From an uncultured Candidatus Saccharibacteria bacterium (GTDB lineage: Bacteria; Patescibacteriota; Saccharimonadia; Saccharimonadales; Saccharimonadaceae): a DNA stretch of 32,533 nt. The translations under genes and the position numbers were made by a program. The DNA lies in NCBI GenBank assembly GCA_949063825.1, contig CARSRA010000001.1:47013-79545 (forward strand), read 5' to 3'. Below the pieces are notes generated by a model. That model saw only the letters and a list, made by a program, of their open reading frames with translations. It ran no database searches and was not told the origin of the DNA. Every line of letters starts with the position of its first letter. Within the stretch, counting starts at the first letter, position 1. This document shows positions 24,304 through 31,941 of this stretch, one piece after another.

Positions 24304-24741
24304 ATGAGGAACAACAAATATATCGTTGCGGGAATTTTGGCTATCGGAATTCTATCCGGGCTTGCGACCAATATGGCTTTTGCCGAAGTACCCAATGGTC
24401 GAGTGAGTGGGAATGTACCAGAGCCGGCGGAACCGCTTGAGACTATCGGCGATACGACCAACACCGACGCCACCAGTGTTAATACGACGAATGCTGATAC
24501 TAACGGGGATACACCGATGCTCATTAATGAGTCCGAACAATCGGGTGATGTCGCAGCTCCAAACGAGTCAAACAATGATGGCGGCATCATGGAAATTAGC
24601 GAGGAAGAAGCGACCATTGAACCTGCAGAAAAAGACGATGCATTAGACATGTGGCCAGTTTATCTTTCGCTTGGAGCGATCGCGCTAACTTTATTATTGA
24701 TTTTCGTTATTAATATTACCCATCGGAAATCACAGAAATGA
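24304..24741 (+). CDS. Exported protein with C-terminal membrane anchor, unknown
   Basis: A 145-residue protein I cannot assign. It has an N-terminal signal peptide (IVAGILAIGILSGLATNMAFA, about residues 6-26, with a likely cleavage after AFA), a low-complexity acidic Thr/Asn/Glu/Pro-rich region (about 28-115), one hydrophobic helix (VYLSLGAIALTLLLIFVI, about 120-137) and a short basic tail (HRKSQK). This is a single-pass surface protein layout. The sequence is placed inside a repair operon, and its stop overlaps the ruvA start by 4 nt (ATGA), so both are co-translated. Confidence 0.65.
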   Translation: MRNNKYIVAGILAIGILSGLATNMAFAEVPNGRVSGNVPEPAEPLETIGDTTNTDATSVNTTNADTNGDTPMLINESEQSGDVAAPNESNNDGGIMEISEEEATIEPAEKDDALDMWPVYLSLGAIALTLLLIFVINITHRKSQK

Positions 24742-25322
24742 TTGCACACCTCTTCGGTGAAGTGACTGAGAAACTAAATAGCTCGGCCATTATTGATGTG
24801 CACGGCGTAGGTTACGAAGTGATCTTGACCAGCGTTGATTTAGACCGCTTTGAGTTAAAGAGTGCCGTCAAAATCTATACTTACCATGCTCTGCGTGAAA
24901 ATGCTGAGGAATTGTATGGTTTTTCGAGCCTTGCCGCTAAGAGACTTTTTGAACTCTTAATTTCAGTGAATGGCATTGGTCCGAAAGCGGCCATGAATAT
25001 CCTCAGTTTAGGTGCGCCCGAGGAAGTCCGAAATGCTATCGCCAATACTGACGCTGCCTATATTGCAAAAGCTAGTGGAGTTGGCAAAAAGTCCGCCGAA
25101 CGAGTAATCGTTGATTTGCGTGATAAGGTCGGGTTACCCTCTAAGTATGGTGGTAGCGGGTCAAGTCTAGAATTTGTCGGTCATGCTCCAGAGAACGATG
25201 AGGCGCTTGATGCTTTGATTGCTCTCGGTTTTCCGCTCAAGGAGGCAACCGCTGCACTCGCAGAAATCGATCCGGCCCTACCGGTCGAACAGAGAATTAC
25301 TGCTGCCCTCAAACAGCGTTAG
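24738..25322 (+). CDS. ruvA: Holliday junction helicase subunit RuvA
   Basis: A 194-residue RuvA, the tetrameric platform that binds Holliday junctions and loads RuvB. It starts MIAHLFGEV, has the OB-fold N-terminal domain with DVHGVGYEVILT, the LFELLISVNGIGPKAAMNIL helix-hairpin-helix at about residues 70-92, a second one at IAKASGVGKKSAERVIVDL (about 109-128), and the C-terminal domain III (DEALDALIALGFPLKEATAAL) that contacts RuvB. Length is normal. The start is coupled to the preceding gene. Confidence 0.95.
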   Translation: MIAHLFGEVTEKLNSSAIIDVHGVGYEVILTSVDLDRFELKSAVKIYTYHALRENAEELYGFSSLAAKRLFELLISVNGIGPKAAMNILSLGAPEEVRNAIANTDAAYIAKASGVGKKSAERVIVDLRDKVGLPSKYGGSGSSLEFVGHAPENDEALDALIALGFPLKEATAALAEIDPALPVEQRITAALKQR

Positions 25323-25355
25323 CAAAGATTACCCCTTCTCAAATTCGTCAAACTA

Positions 25356-25364
25356 TGCTAAAAT
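25356..25364 (+). promoter_or_regulatory. Extended -10 (TGCTAAAAT) of rplS
   Basis: TGCTAAAAT lies 31 nt before the rplS ATG and is followed by AAAGG near 25383 as a weak ribosome-binding site, so rplS has a short leader. Confidence 0.5.
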
Positions 25365-25395
25365 AATGAAAGTTGTAAATATAAAGGTTTAATAT

Positions 25396-25956
25396 ATGAG
25401 TTCCATTAATTTAAAGAAGATTGGCGACGCCCAAAAGAAACCAGCAATCGTTGACGTCCGCTCCGGTGATACCGTTCGGGTCACTCAAAAAATTAAAGAA
25501 GGTAGTAAATTCCGTTCACAGATGTTCGAAGGCGTAGTGATTCGCACCGATCGCAAAGATTCGCATACTGCCCGTATCACTGTGCGCAAAGTTGCGTCCG
25601 GTGTAGGTGTAGAAAAATCTTTCTTAATTCATAGCCCGTTAGTAGAAAAGATCGAAATCGTCCACCGTGCGAAAGTCCGCCGTAAGAATCTAAGTTTCCT
25701 TAGGAATCGTTCTGGTAAGTCAGCGCGCTTGATCACTAAGAATATCGATAAAGCGACTTTGAACAAAGAGGTTTCTACTAAAATTGAAGAAGCTAAAACT
25801 ACCATCGAAGATGTAACTGAAAAAATCGCCGATAAGGTAGAAGAAGTAGCTGAAAATGTAATCGAAAAGGCAGCTGAGCTTACCGAAAAAGCGGAAGACG
25901 CTATTACGGACATGGCACAGAAGATTGAAGAAACCAAAGACGAGCAATCGAAATAA
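25396..25956 (+). CDS. rplS: 50S ribosomal protein bL19 with long helical C-terminal extension
   Basis: A 186-residue bL19. The first about 115 residues are canonical (VRSGDTVRVTQKIKEGSKFR, QMFEGVVIRTDRK, EKSFLIHSPLVEKIEIVHR, AKVRRKNLSFLRNRSGKSAR). The remaining about 70 residues form a Glu/Lys/Ala/Thr-rich stretch with heptad-like spacing (TEKIADKVEEVAENVIEKA), predicted as a long amphipathic helix. Usual bL19 ends near 115 residues. The extension may contact other ribosomal proteins or be free; its role is unknown. Confidence 0.93.
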   Translation: MSSINLKKIGDAQKKPAIVDVRSGDTVRVTQKIKEGSKFRSQMFEGVVIRTDRKDSHTARITVRKVASGVGVEKSFLIHSPLVEKIEIVHRAKVRRKNLSFLRNRSGKSARLITKNIDKATLNKEVSTKIEEAKTTIEDVTEKIADKVEEVAENVIEKAAELTEKAEDAITDMAQKIEETKDEQSK

Positions 25957-25968
25957 TCATAGCTAATT

Positions 25969-26985
25969 GTGACTCAACAAATTCTTGGCATTGATGAGGT
26001 TGGACGTGGCCCCTGGGCGGGGCCACTTGTCGTTGGCGCAGTAATTTTAGGCACAAAATTCCAGGAATTAGACATATACACTGAGCTTCGCGATTCAAAG
26101 AAAATCGCTAAAGCCAAGCGTATACAACTAGCTGAAAGCATCAATAAAAATGCATTAGCGCACGCACTGGGCTGGGTTAAGGCAGACGAAATTGATCAAT
26201 TTGGACTCGGTCCAGCTTTAAAGCTGGCTGCTAGGCGTGCAGTCAAGCAAATTTTAGCTCAAAAAATCAAATTCGATAATATTGTAATTGATGGTACTAT
26301 CAATTTGCTTGCGGATACGCCTCTAGAAGAACGGGTCACTCTATTACCTAAGGCTGACAATTTAGTCAAAGAAGTGAGCGCCGCGTCAATTATCGCAAAG
26401 GTCGCTCGCGACCAGTATATGGTCAAATTAGGCGAAAAATATCCTCTATACGGCTTTGAAAAACACGTCGGATATGGCACAGCCCTAGAAAGTTATGGTA
26501 TCTGCCCCGAGCACCGCCAAAGTTTTCGACCGATAGCTAAAATCATCGAGGCACATGGAGACCAGCAACTTGAGTCGAATTCCACGCAAAAGGAATGCGA
26601 GATAGGCCGAGCTGAGCCGATACGAACTAAAAAAGGCCGCCAAAATTACGAATCTGGGCACCGAGCTGAAGACGTAGCCGTGGATTATCTCCGCGAGCAA
26701 AATCACCAAATTATTGCCAGAAATTGCAAAACTACGCGTTACGAGATTGACATTATATCGCAGCTTAACGGAGAAATCTATTTTTCGGAAGTTAAATATC
26801 GCAAAAATACCAAAAATGGCGATCCACTAGAGCAAATTACGCCTGCAAAATTAAAACAAATGCGTTATGCCGCCGAGAAATTCCTTCAAGCTCACCCAGA
26901 ATTCCGGGATTTACAGCCGATTTTAGCAGCGATTGGTGTGAGCGGGAAAAACTTCTCCGTAGATGGACTGAAACCGTGCTGCTAA
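25969..26985 (+). CDS. rnhB: Fusion of ribonuclease HII and YraN/UPF0102 endonuclease-like domain
   Basis: A 338-residue fusion. Residues 1 to about 195 are RNase HII, which removes RNA from RNA-DNA hybrids and single ribonucleotides in DNA: GIDEVGRGPWAGPLVVGAV, RDSKKIAKAKR, VIDGTINLL, ADNLVKEVSAASIIAKVARD and YGFEKHVGYGT. After a polar linker (about 200-222), residues 223-338 match YraN: GHRAEDVAVDYLREQ, YEIDIISQLNGEIYFSEVKY (the E-D-ExK nuclease core) and ITPAKLKQMRYAAEKFL. In many bacteria rnhB and yraN are adjacent separate genes. Start is GTG at 25969, 12 nt after rplS, without a clear ribosome-binding site. Confidence 0.92.
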   Translation: MTQQILGIDEVGRGPWAGPLVVGAVILGTKFQELDIYTELRDSKKIAKAKRIQLAESINKNALAHALGWVKADEIDQFGLGPALKLAARRAVKQILAQKIKFDNIVIDGTINLLADTPLEERVTLLPKADNLVKEVSAASIIAKVARDQYMVKLGEKYPLYGFEKHVGYGTALESYGICPEHRQSFRPIAKIIEAHGDQQLESNSTQKECEIGRAEPIRTKKGRQNYESGHRAEDVAVDYLREQNHQIIARNCKTTRYEIDIISQLNGEIYFSEVKYRKNTKNGDPLEQITPAKLKQMRYAAEKFLQAHPEFRDLQPILAAIGVSGKNFSVDGLKPCC

Positions 26986-27016
26986 AGCTTTTTCTGATTG
27001 CACTAAAGCCAGCATT

Positions 27017-27991
27017 CTAGACATTGAATCGAAATTCAACTACGTCGCCATCCTGCATAATGTAAGTCTTGCCTTCGGTACGGAGTTTTCCGGCCTCCTT
27101 GACTGCCTTTTCGCTACCCAAAGCCGCAAGATCATCGAATTTCATCACCTCAGCAGCAATAAATCCACGCTGAAAATCGGTATGAATAGTTCCGGCCGCC
27201 TCAGGTGCCGTAGCACCTTTTTTAATGGTCCAGGCACGGACCTCTTTTGGTCCAGCTGTGAGAAAGCTTTGCAGACCTAGCGTATCGTATGCAGCTTTGA
27301 CCAATTCACCTAATGCGTCCTCTTCAATGCCATATTCATGCAAAAATTCTTTACGCTCGATAGCTGTCATACCTGACATCTCGCTCTCAAGCTTTGCATT
27401 TACAAATACAGCACGACTCGGCGCCACTTTTGCTGATAGCTCAGATTTTAAGCTCGAATCTTTGAGCTCGTTTTCGTCAACATTAAACATGTAGATCACC
27501 GATTTATCAGTCAAATAGGGAATTAGCTCATCATTTTGACCAGGTTTCTTGCGTTTTGCGGCAATTCGCTCTTTAGTCTCGAGGTCAGCAAGCTCAAGCT
27601 CGGTTTGGATAACCTCAATATCGTGCAATGGGTCTTTTGAACCTTCTGCGCGCACCACATCATCATCTTTAAAAACTCGTACCACATGGCAAATGATTTG
27701 GCATTCACGAATATGCGCCAAGAACTTATTTCCGAGCCCTTCGCCCTTAGAGGCCCCTTCGACCAGTCCTGCAATATCAACAAATTCAATCGTCGCCGGG
27801 ATCACTTTTGCACTCGGATACATTTGTGATAAAGTTGTCAAGCGAGGATCGGGTACTGGCACAATGCCAACATTTGGCTCAATGGTCGCAAACGGATAAT
27901 TGGCCGCTAGCGCACCAGCATTCGTCAAAGCATTAAATAAAGTTGATTTACCAACATTAGGTAAACCTACGATTCCTACTTTCAAATTCAT
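27017..27991 (-). CDS. ychF: Ribosome-binding ATPase YchF, shortened coiled-coil
   Basis: A 324-residue Obg-family P-loop ATPase. It has the G1 motif GIVGLPNVGKSTLFNALTN, switch region YPFATIEPNVGIV, DIAGLVEGASKGEGLGNKFL (G3), FNVDENE (G4 position) and a C-terminal TGS domain (RAWTIKKGATAPEAAGTIH). YchF is usually about 360 residues; here the helical arm between ELADLETKERIAAKRKK and PYLTDKSVIYMF is shortened by roughly 35-40 residues. The G domain and TGS are intact. The transcript is leaderless by the TAGAAT-6-ATG pattern. Confidence 0.94.
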   Translation of the reverse strand: MNLKVGIVGLPNVGKSTLFNALTNAGALAANYPFATIEPNVGIVPVPDPRLTTLSQMYPSAKVIPATIEFVDIAGLVEGASKGEGLGNKFLAHIRECQIICHVVRVFKDDDVVRAEGSKDPLHDIEVIQTELELADLETKERIAAKRKKPGQNDELIPYLTDKSVIYMFNVDENELKDSSLKSELSAKVAPSRAVFVNAKLESEMSGMTAIERKEFLHEYGIEEDALGELVKAAYDTLGLQSFLTAGPKEVRAWTIKKGATAPEAAGTIHTDFQRGFIAAEVMKFDDLAALGSEKAVKEAGKLRTEGKTYIMQDGDVVEFRFNV

Positions 27992-27997
27992 AATTAT

Positions 27998-28003
27998 ATT
28001 CTA
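27998..28003 (-). promoter_or_regulatory. -10 box (TAGAAT) of ychF, leaderless type
   Basis: On the minus strand TAGAAT is followed by 6 nt and the ychF ATG (27991). There is no ribosome-binding site. Confidence 0.6.
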
Positions 28004-28023
28004 ACATAAAATCCACAAAAGCA

Positions 28024-28054
28024 AAAACCCAGGCGCTAACCTGCCTGGGTTTTA
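28024..28054 (-). terminator. Terminator after the GH13 gene pair
   Basis: AAACCCAGGC and GCCTGGGTTT form a 10-bp perfect stem with an 8-nt loop, with A/T runs on both sides, so it can act in both directions. It separates the glycosidase transcription unit from ychF downstream on the same strand. Confidence 0.82.
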
Positions 28055-28094
28055 TATCTCTATTCTAAGTTTTAGCCGCCTTAATAAGCTTATT

Positions 28095-28619
28095 TTAGTC
28101 CCTAACTTTCCATTCCTGGACGTAACGTTGGGTGGTCGCCCAACATGAATTTGGGTTCGCCATCTGTGCTTCGTATTCGGCGATATCTATCGCAACTCGT
28201 GCATTATCGCGCGATTCAGGTTTGAGATCCGCCAATGCTCGCGTCGGATCAACGCCTGATTGGACCGCCTTTTCGTAGCGCATTATCGTTTGGATATCTT
28301 GATAATCCCCGATATCATTACTAAGCTCGGGGTTCAGAAGTCCCAACTCTTGCCCTTGATACAGGCAGACGATTCTGGGGTCAGCGTCAAATAAAATACT
28401 TAGCGCTTCCTCTCCAGACACGCTGGCCCGCGACGTAAATCGCGGTGTATCGTGTGACTCCAGCATCGCAACGAATGCGGGATGCCGAGACCAACGTCCT
28501 AACGTCTTTTTCAGACGTTTCATGCTGTCGCCAATGTCGACAAACCCGCATAATTTATTATACGCATTTGAAGCTGCAAGATTAAGACCAGCGCTGAGCG
28601 GTCCGTATGGCTCAACCAT
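28095..28619 (-). pseudogene. GH13 alpha-amylase-family protein, C-terminal part after an in-frame stop
   Basis: A 174-codon frame that continues the upstream glycosidase in the same reading frame directly after TAA, starting at the very next codon (TAAATG). It carries GH13 region IV, AMLESHDTPRF (His56-Asp57 here), and IVCLYQGQELGLLNPE and DNARVAIDI, the region that follows the catalytic barrel in oligo-1,6-glucosidase/trehalose-type enzymes. The usual C-terminal beta-sandwich domain is missing: the frame ends soon after DNAR. Either the gene is decaying, or two polypeptides are made by termination-reinitiation at TAAATG. Confidence 0.75.
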
Positions 28620-29492
28620 TTAGTTAAACATGCCCTGGAGCGGTGCTGTCATCTCGCCAAAGGTAAACAACGGTGTCGCCGAAATAGACAGCCGATCAAA
28701 CAGACTCTCGAAAATTTCAGGAGTCTCTGGCTTTTGATAATATTTCAAAAGCCCGGCTACTGTGCCTACCGCATCCCGCGGCAACACAGTTGAGCTAAAA
28801 TCCTTGTAGATCAGCTGCGCACTGTCTATCCGGAATCCAGCTACGCCATGCTCTTTCACCCAGAAATCGATAATATTCTGGAACTCAAGTAACACAGCAG
28901 GGTTATTCCAATTCAAATCTGCCTGATTTTTATTATAAATGTGGCAATAAAACTCCTGGCGTTCTTCACGCCATTCAAAGGCCGAGGTACCATCGAACAT
29001 CGTGCCCCAGCCCAAATCCTCATCTGACCATAGGTAATAGTTGTCGTATGGCTTTATCTTTTGTAATGATTTTTGAAACCATACATGCTGAGTGGAGGTG
29101 TGATTTAACACTAAATCCATCACAACTTTGATTCCTAACTCGTTTGCCTTCTCGACAAACGAATCAAAATCGGACATGTTGCCATATTTAGGGTCGATTG
29201 AGAAATAGTCTGTTACATCATACCCTCCATCGAACCCACCACTGGGGTAACAGGGGGTCAGCCAGACATAATCCACATCCAGCTTTGCGATGCGTTCAAG
29301 ATGTTCAGACATCTGCTTAAATCCACCTGACCATGACGGTGTATACATCTCGTATATTAGTGCCTTAGGATTCATCTTACGCAACTCATCCAGCCTCCTT
29401 TCAGACATCCAATTCCTAATCAATAACGTAGCAATAAATAGGCCAAATATAGCCATAATGATCATACGAATGGCTATTCTTTTATGTTCCAT
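28620..29492 (-). pseudogene. GH13 alpha-amylase-family glycosidase, N-terminal part ending at an in-frame TAA
   Basis: A 290-codon frame. An N-terminal signal anchor (about residues 8-26) is followed by the first part of a GH13 barrel: region I VVMDLVLNHTS (Asp126, His131), region II GFRIDSAQ with the nucleophile Asp223, and region III FTFGEMTAP with the acid/base Glu280. The frame stops ten residues later, before region IV, which lies in the next frame in phase. All four catalytic regions are conserved apart from the stop, so the interruption is recent, programmed or a sequencing error. AGGAGG (29501-29506) is a strong ribosome-binding site. The product would act on alpha-glucans outside the membrane. 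Confidence 0.78.
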
Positions 29493-29516
29493 GATTATAC
29501 CTCCTGAGAGCAGAAG

Positions 29517-29528
29517 CTAAGTACTTAG
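29517..29528. promoter_or_regulatory. 12-bp perfect palindrome, possible operator
   Basis: CTAAGTACTTAG is its own reverse complement and lies in the leader between the promoter and the ribosome-binding site of the GH13 gene. The position suits a repressor site. It also contains the stop codon of the leader ORF. Confidence 0.45.
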
Positions 29529-29564
29529 AAAGAGATATTTTAAAGAGCAAAATGCCCACCCCAT
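29517..29564 (-). CDS. Possible leaderless leader peptide (15 codons) in front of the GH13 gene
   Basis: On the minus strand ATG at 29564 lies exactly 6 nt after TATAAT and opens MGWAFCSLKYLFLST-stop. The stop TAG lies within the 12-bp palindrome, 24 nt before the GH13 start codon. The spacing equals that of the leaderless genes, so translation from the transcript 5' end is plausible; it could regulate access to the downstream start. Position is the only evidence. Confidence 0.35.
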   Translation of the reverse strand: MGWAFCSLKYLFLST

Positions 29565-29570
29565 CCTCTA

Positions 29571-29599
29571 ATTATACCACACCATATCAATAAAGTCAA
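29571..29599 (-). promoter_or_regulatory. Promoter TTGACT-17-TATAAT of the GH13 gene
   Basis: On the minus strand TTGACT (29594-29599) and TATAAT (29571-29576) are 17 nt apart. The leader is about 75 nt and contains a short ORF, a palindrome and AGGAGG. This intact control region argues that the gene was functional until recently, or still is. Confidence 0.8.
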
Positions 29600-29669
29600 T
29601 AGAAGACAATTGCATCGTGGGTATCAGGATGTCCATAAAGCCGCGATGACACCCGTGAACTATATTGAA

Positions 29670-31289
29670 TTATTCAGTGCTATTTTCAAGCTGATCAGGG
29701 TTTGTAAACGGATCGAAAAAGCTGAGCGACATCATATTTATGACTTCTTCGGCGCTATATTCGCGACCCTTCTCAGCGACAAATGTAATATGGCGATTTG
29801 CCGTGATCGCATTACGAGTCTGTGCAGAATAAATCAACGGTTTCGAGCCAAGATCAACCAATACCTTCAGCTCACTATCTGGGCGGTAAATATAGGTACC
29901 CCTCCGTCCACTCACGTAGCCACTCAAGCTATTGCCATTTGGCAAGTAATCATTGAGGGCAATCGTATCGGCGGCAGCCATAATGATGAAATCACGAGTA
30001 TTATAAACGCTATTCAATTCTGGATTATAGAAGATACTAATACGCAAATCTTGATTTTGGCTAGAATGCGCGTTAATCAAATTTGTAAGCGGATCAGCTA
30101 GTTTAGCAATCACTTCTTGCTCGTTGGCAGCTGGTACTAGGAGCACTAGTTCGCTAGGCTCAGTACGCTCTTTTAGCTCGCGGTAGAGATAACGAACACC
30201 AGAATCAGTGGGGAAATACTGCGAAACTAGAGCGTTGCTAGTAGTACCGAGATAAAAAGCCGCTCCAGTCACAACGCTATTAGTCTTATATTCAGCCTGA
30301 GCCTCTAGCGGGCCCGAAACTACGTAGACATCATGCGAATCCTTACATTCAAAAAGCCCAGTATCAGGTAGTTCTTCCGACTGATAGACGACCTCGTATT
30401 GACCATTACAGAGTGTGAAAGCGAGATCGGAAAGCCCCTCGGCGACGCCTTCTAGGCGAGCCGCCTGCTGGGCGGAGCCAATCAACTCAAGTTCGGTTTG
30501 CACTTTTTCCTTACCAGTAATATCGATAAATAGGAAGGTAGCATCAAAAGCCACTTCAACCGCCAATACCGCCACGCCAACCACCAATAAGCTATGAAGC
30601 GCTAAATGTTTTTGCTCGGTCTCGTAATGATTTTTACGGAGTACCACCGCCCCAACTAGAGTCAAAAGCACCACAAAGAGCATAATCAAGGTCATCTGAT
30701 ATGGGCGCAGAGTCAACCCAAAGGCCGCTAGCCACACGAATAAGGTCACTAGACCAACGCCTAACCCCATGACAATATTCGTAAGACTATGCTTGGATTG
30801 TTCGCGCCAAGTTTGTACCAAGGCGACAATCGCGGAAATTGCAATCACCCCAGAAGCGATCATCGAAACTCTAAGCGCAATCGGAAAGAATACTTCCGTA
30901 GTATAAAGATAATCCCCCGAAAAACTTAAAACTAAAAGCTGCACTGGCCCCAGCAAAAGCGCGAGAATCGTCGCTAAGACAAAATTAATGAGCATTAGTG
31001 GCGTCGCCCAGCGTGAACGCGCTCGAGATTCCGAAAGCTCATGGATCAAATTATTTGGCCATAATAAACTGAGAAGTTCACGCTCATCTTTACTAAGTGT
31101 GGTGAGTTGTTTTTTGGCAGGATCAACAAACTTTTTCGCACCTACAGTGTCCGGATCGCCAAAATAGGCAACCTCACCGATCTCATTTTGAGCCGAATTT
31201 ATGGCAACTTGACCAGCCCAATGCTCCGTAGATGAATTATTTGTTCCGAATCCGGGCGTCCCCTGCGATCCCACCTCTTGACCTTCCAT
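29670..31289 (-). CDS. Multi-pass membrane protein with large C-terminal extracytoplasmic domain, unknown
   Basis: A 539-residue protein I do not recognise. Residues 1-95 are polar (Gly/Ser/Asn-rich, then KKQLTTLSKDERELL). About six hydrophobic helices follow (roughly 96-120, 133-160, 172-190, 195-215, 232-255), then a large soluble domain (about 260-539) with two cysteines (FTLCNGQYEV and FECKDSHDV) about 30 residues apart that could form a disulfide outside the cell. No catalytic motif is evident. The start follows an extended -10 box. It is upstream of and on the same strand as the GH13 gene, which has a separate promoter. Confidence 0.72.
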   Translation of the reverse strand: MEGQEVGSQGTPGFGTNNSSTEHWAGQVAINSAQNEIGEVAYFGDPDTVGAKKFVDPAKKQLTTLSKDERELLSLLWPNNLIHELSESRARSRWATPLMLINFVLATILALLLGPVQLLVLSFSGDYLYTTEVFFPIALRVSMIASGVIAISAIVALVQTWREQSKHSLTNIVMGLGVGLVTLFVWLAAFGLTLRPYQMTLIMLFVVLLTLVGAVVLRKNHYETEQKHLALHSLLVVGVAVLAVEVAFDATFLFIDITGKEKVQTELELIGSAQQAARLEGVAEGLSDLAFTLCNGQYEVVYQSEELPDTGLFECKDSHDVYVVSGPLEAQAEYKTNSVVTGAAFYLGTTSNALVSQYFPTDSGVRYLYRELKERTEPSELVLLVPAANEQEVIAKLADPLTNLINAHSSQNQDLRISIFYNPELNSVYNTRDFIIMAAADTIALNDYLPNGNSLSGYVSGRRGTYIYRPDSELKVLVDLGSKPLIYSAQTRNAITANRHITFVAEKGREYSAEEVINMMSLSFFDPFTNPDQLENSTE

Positions 31290-31298
31290 ATTACTTTT

Positions 31299-31307
31299 AT
31301 TTTAGCA
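31299..31307 (-). promoter_or_regulatory. Extended -10 (TGCTAAAAT) of the membrane protein gene
   Basis: On the minus strand TGCTAAAAT ends 9 nt before ATG at 31289, with no strong ribosome-binding site. A leaderless or nearly leaderless transcript is likely. Confidence 0.55.
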
Positions 31308-31331
31308 TAAAAATTATAAAAGTGGGTAAAA

Positions 31332-31901
31332 TTATTTTATATAAATGCGCTTTGTCTTTTTGATCAATTTTAAATATAGATCACTCATTTCTCCGGATTC
31401 TACCATCTGAGTGATTTCCGTGAAGTCCATCCAACGGATATTACTATTTTCGTCTGGTTTAATCCTGAAACTTTCACGCTCAGAAGTCTCGAAAATAAAA
31501 CCAGCATTAAGATGTAAATGTGAGTTCACGGCCTGCTCCTTGCGGACATGCGCCGAAACCGCAAGAATCTCTAGACTAAAAATATCCCTATTAAGGACCT
31601 TTAGATTTTTTAAACCAGTCTCTTCATACGCTTCATTTAGGGCAACTTTCAACAGGTCGCCCTCCCCATCAGTATGGCCACCCGGCCAACGCCATTGCCT
31701 TGCGAGATTATGAAAAAGAATTAGCGCCTTTGTGTGGTCTTGATTTATAATCCAAGCCGACGAAGTAAAGTGGCAAATTTGATTTTCACGCATAAGAATA
31801 TCCGGGAAGACGTCAATGCAATGTAAAATTACCTTTTTATCAAGCGATTCTCGATCGTCTGATGGAATGAAATTTTCAATTTGAGATTTTATAGACGACA
31901 T
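31332..31901 (-). CDS. Nudix hydrolase
   Basis: A 189-residue Nudix-fold hydrolase of nucleoside diphosphate-linked compounds. The Nudix box is present as PGGHTDGEGDLLKVAL then NEAYEETGL; the metal-binding EExxG core (AYEETGL) is kept. The conserved RE dipeptide is NE, and the GGHxDGE-type start is a known subfamily pattern rather than the MutT consensus. The N-terminal 45 residues are helical. QWRWPGGH and the later HLHLNAGFIFET suggest a pyrophosphohydrolase with unknown substrate. The start ATG follows TATAAT by 6 nt. Confidence 0.88.
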   Translation of the reverse strand: MSSIKSQIENFIPSDDRESLDKKVILHCIDVFPDILMRENQICHFTSSAWIINQDHTKALILFHNLARQWRWPGGHTDGEGDLLKVALNEAYEETGLKNLKVLNRDIFSLEILAVSAHVRKEQAVNSHLHLNAGFIFETSERESFRIKPDENSNIRWMDFTEITQMVESGEMSDLYLKLIKKTKRIYIK

Positions 31902-31907
31902 GAGGAT

Positions 31908-31913
31908 ATTATA
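31908..31913 (-). promoter_or_regulatory. -10 box (TATAAT) of the Nudix gene, leaderless type
   Basis: On the minus strand TATAAT, then 6 nt, then ATG at 31901. Cassette D begins only 29 bp further upstream, at 31942, so it sits at the outer edge of this promoter. Confidence 0.7.
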
Positions 31914-31941
31914 CGACTTCCTTTATTTAGTTTCTATATTT

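Noticed and set aside
25366..25392. 8-codon leader ORF before rplS
   Set aside because: Its ATG lies only 1 nt after the best -10 box, so it would be upstream of the expected transcription start.
28620..28622. Stop-codon recoding of TAA
   Set aside because: All other genes here end normally at TAA, TAG or TGA, and known recoding in CPR relatives (SR1/Gracilibacteria) concerns UGA, not UAA.
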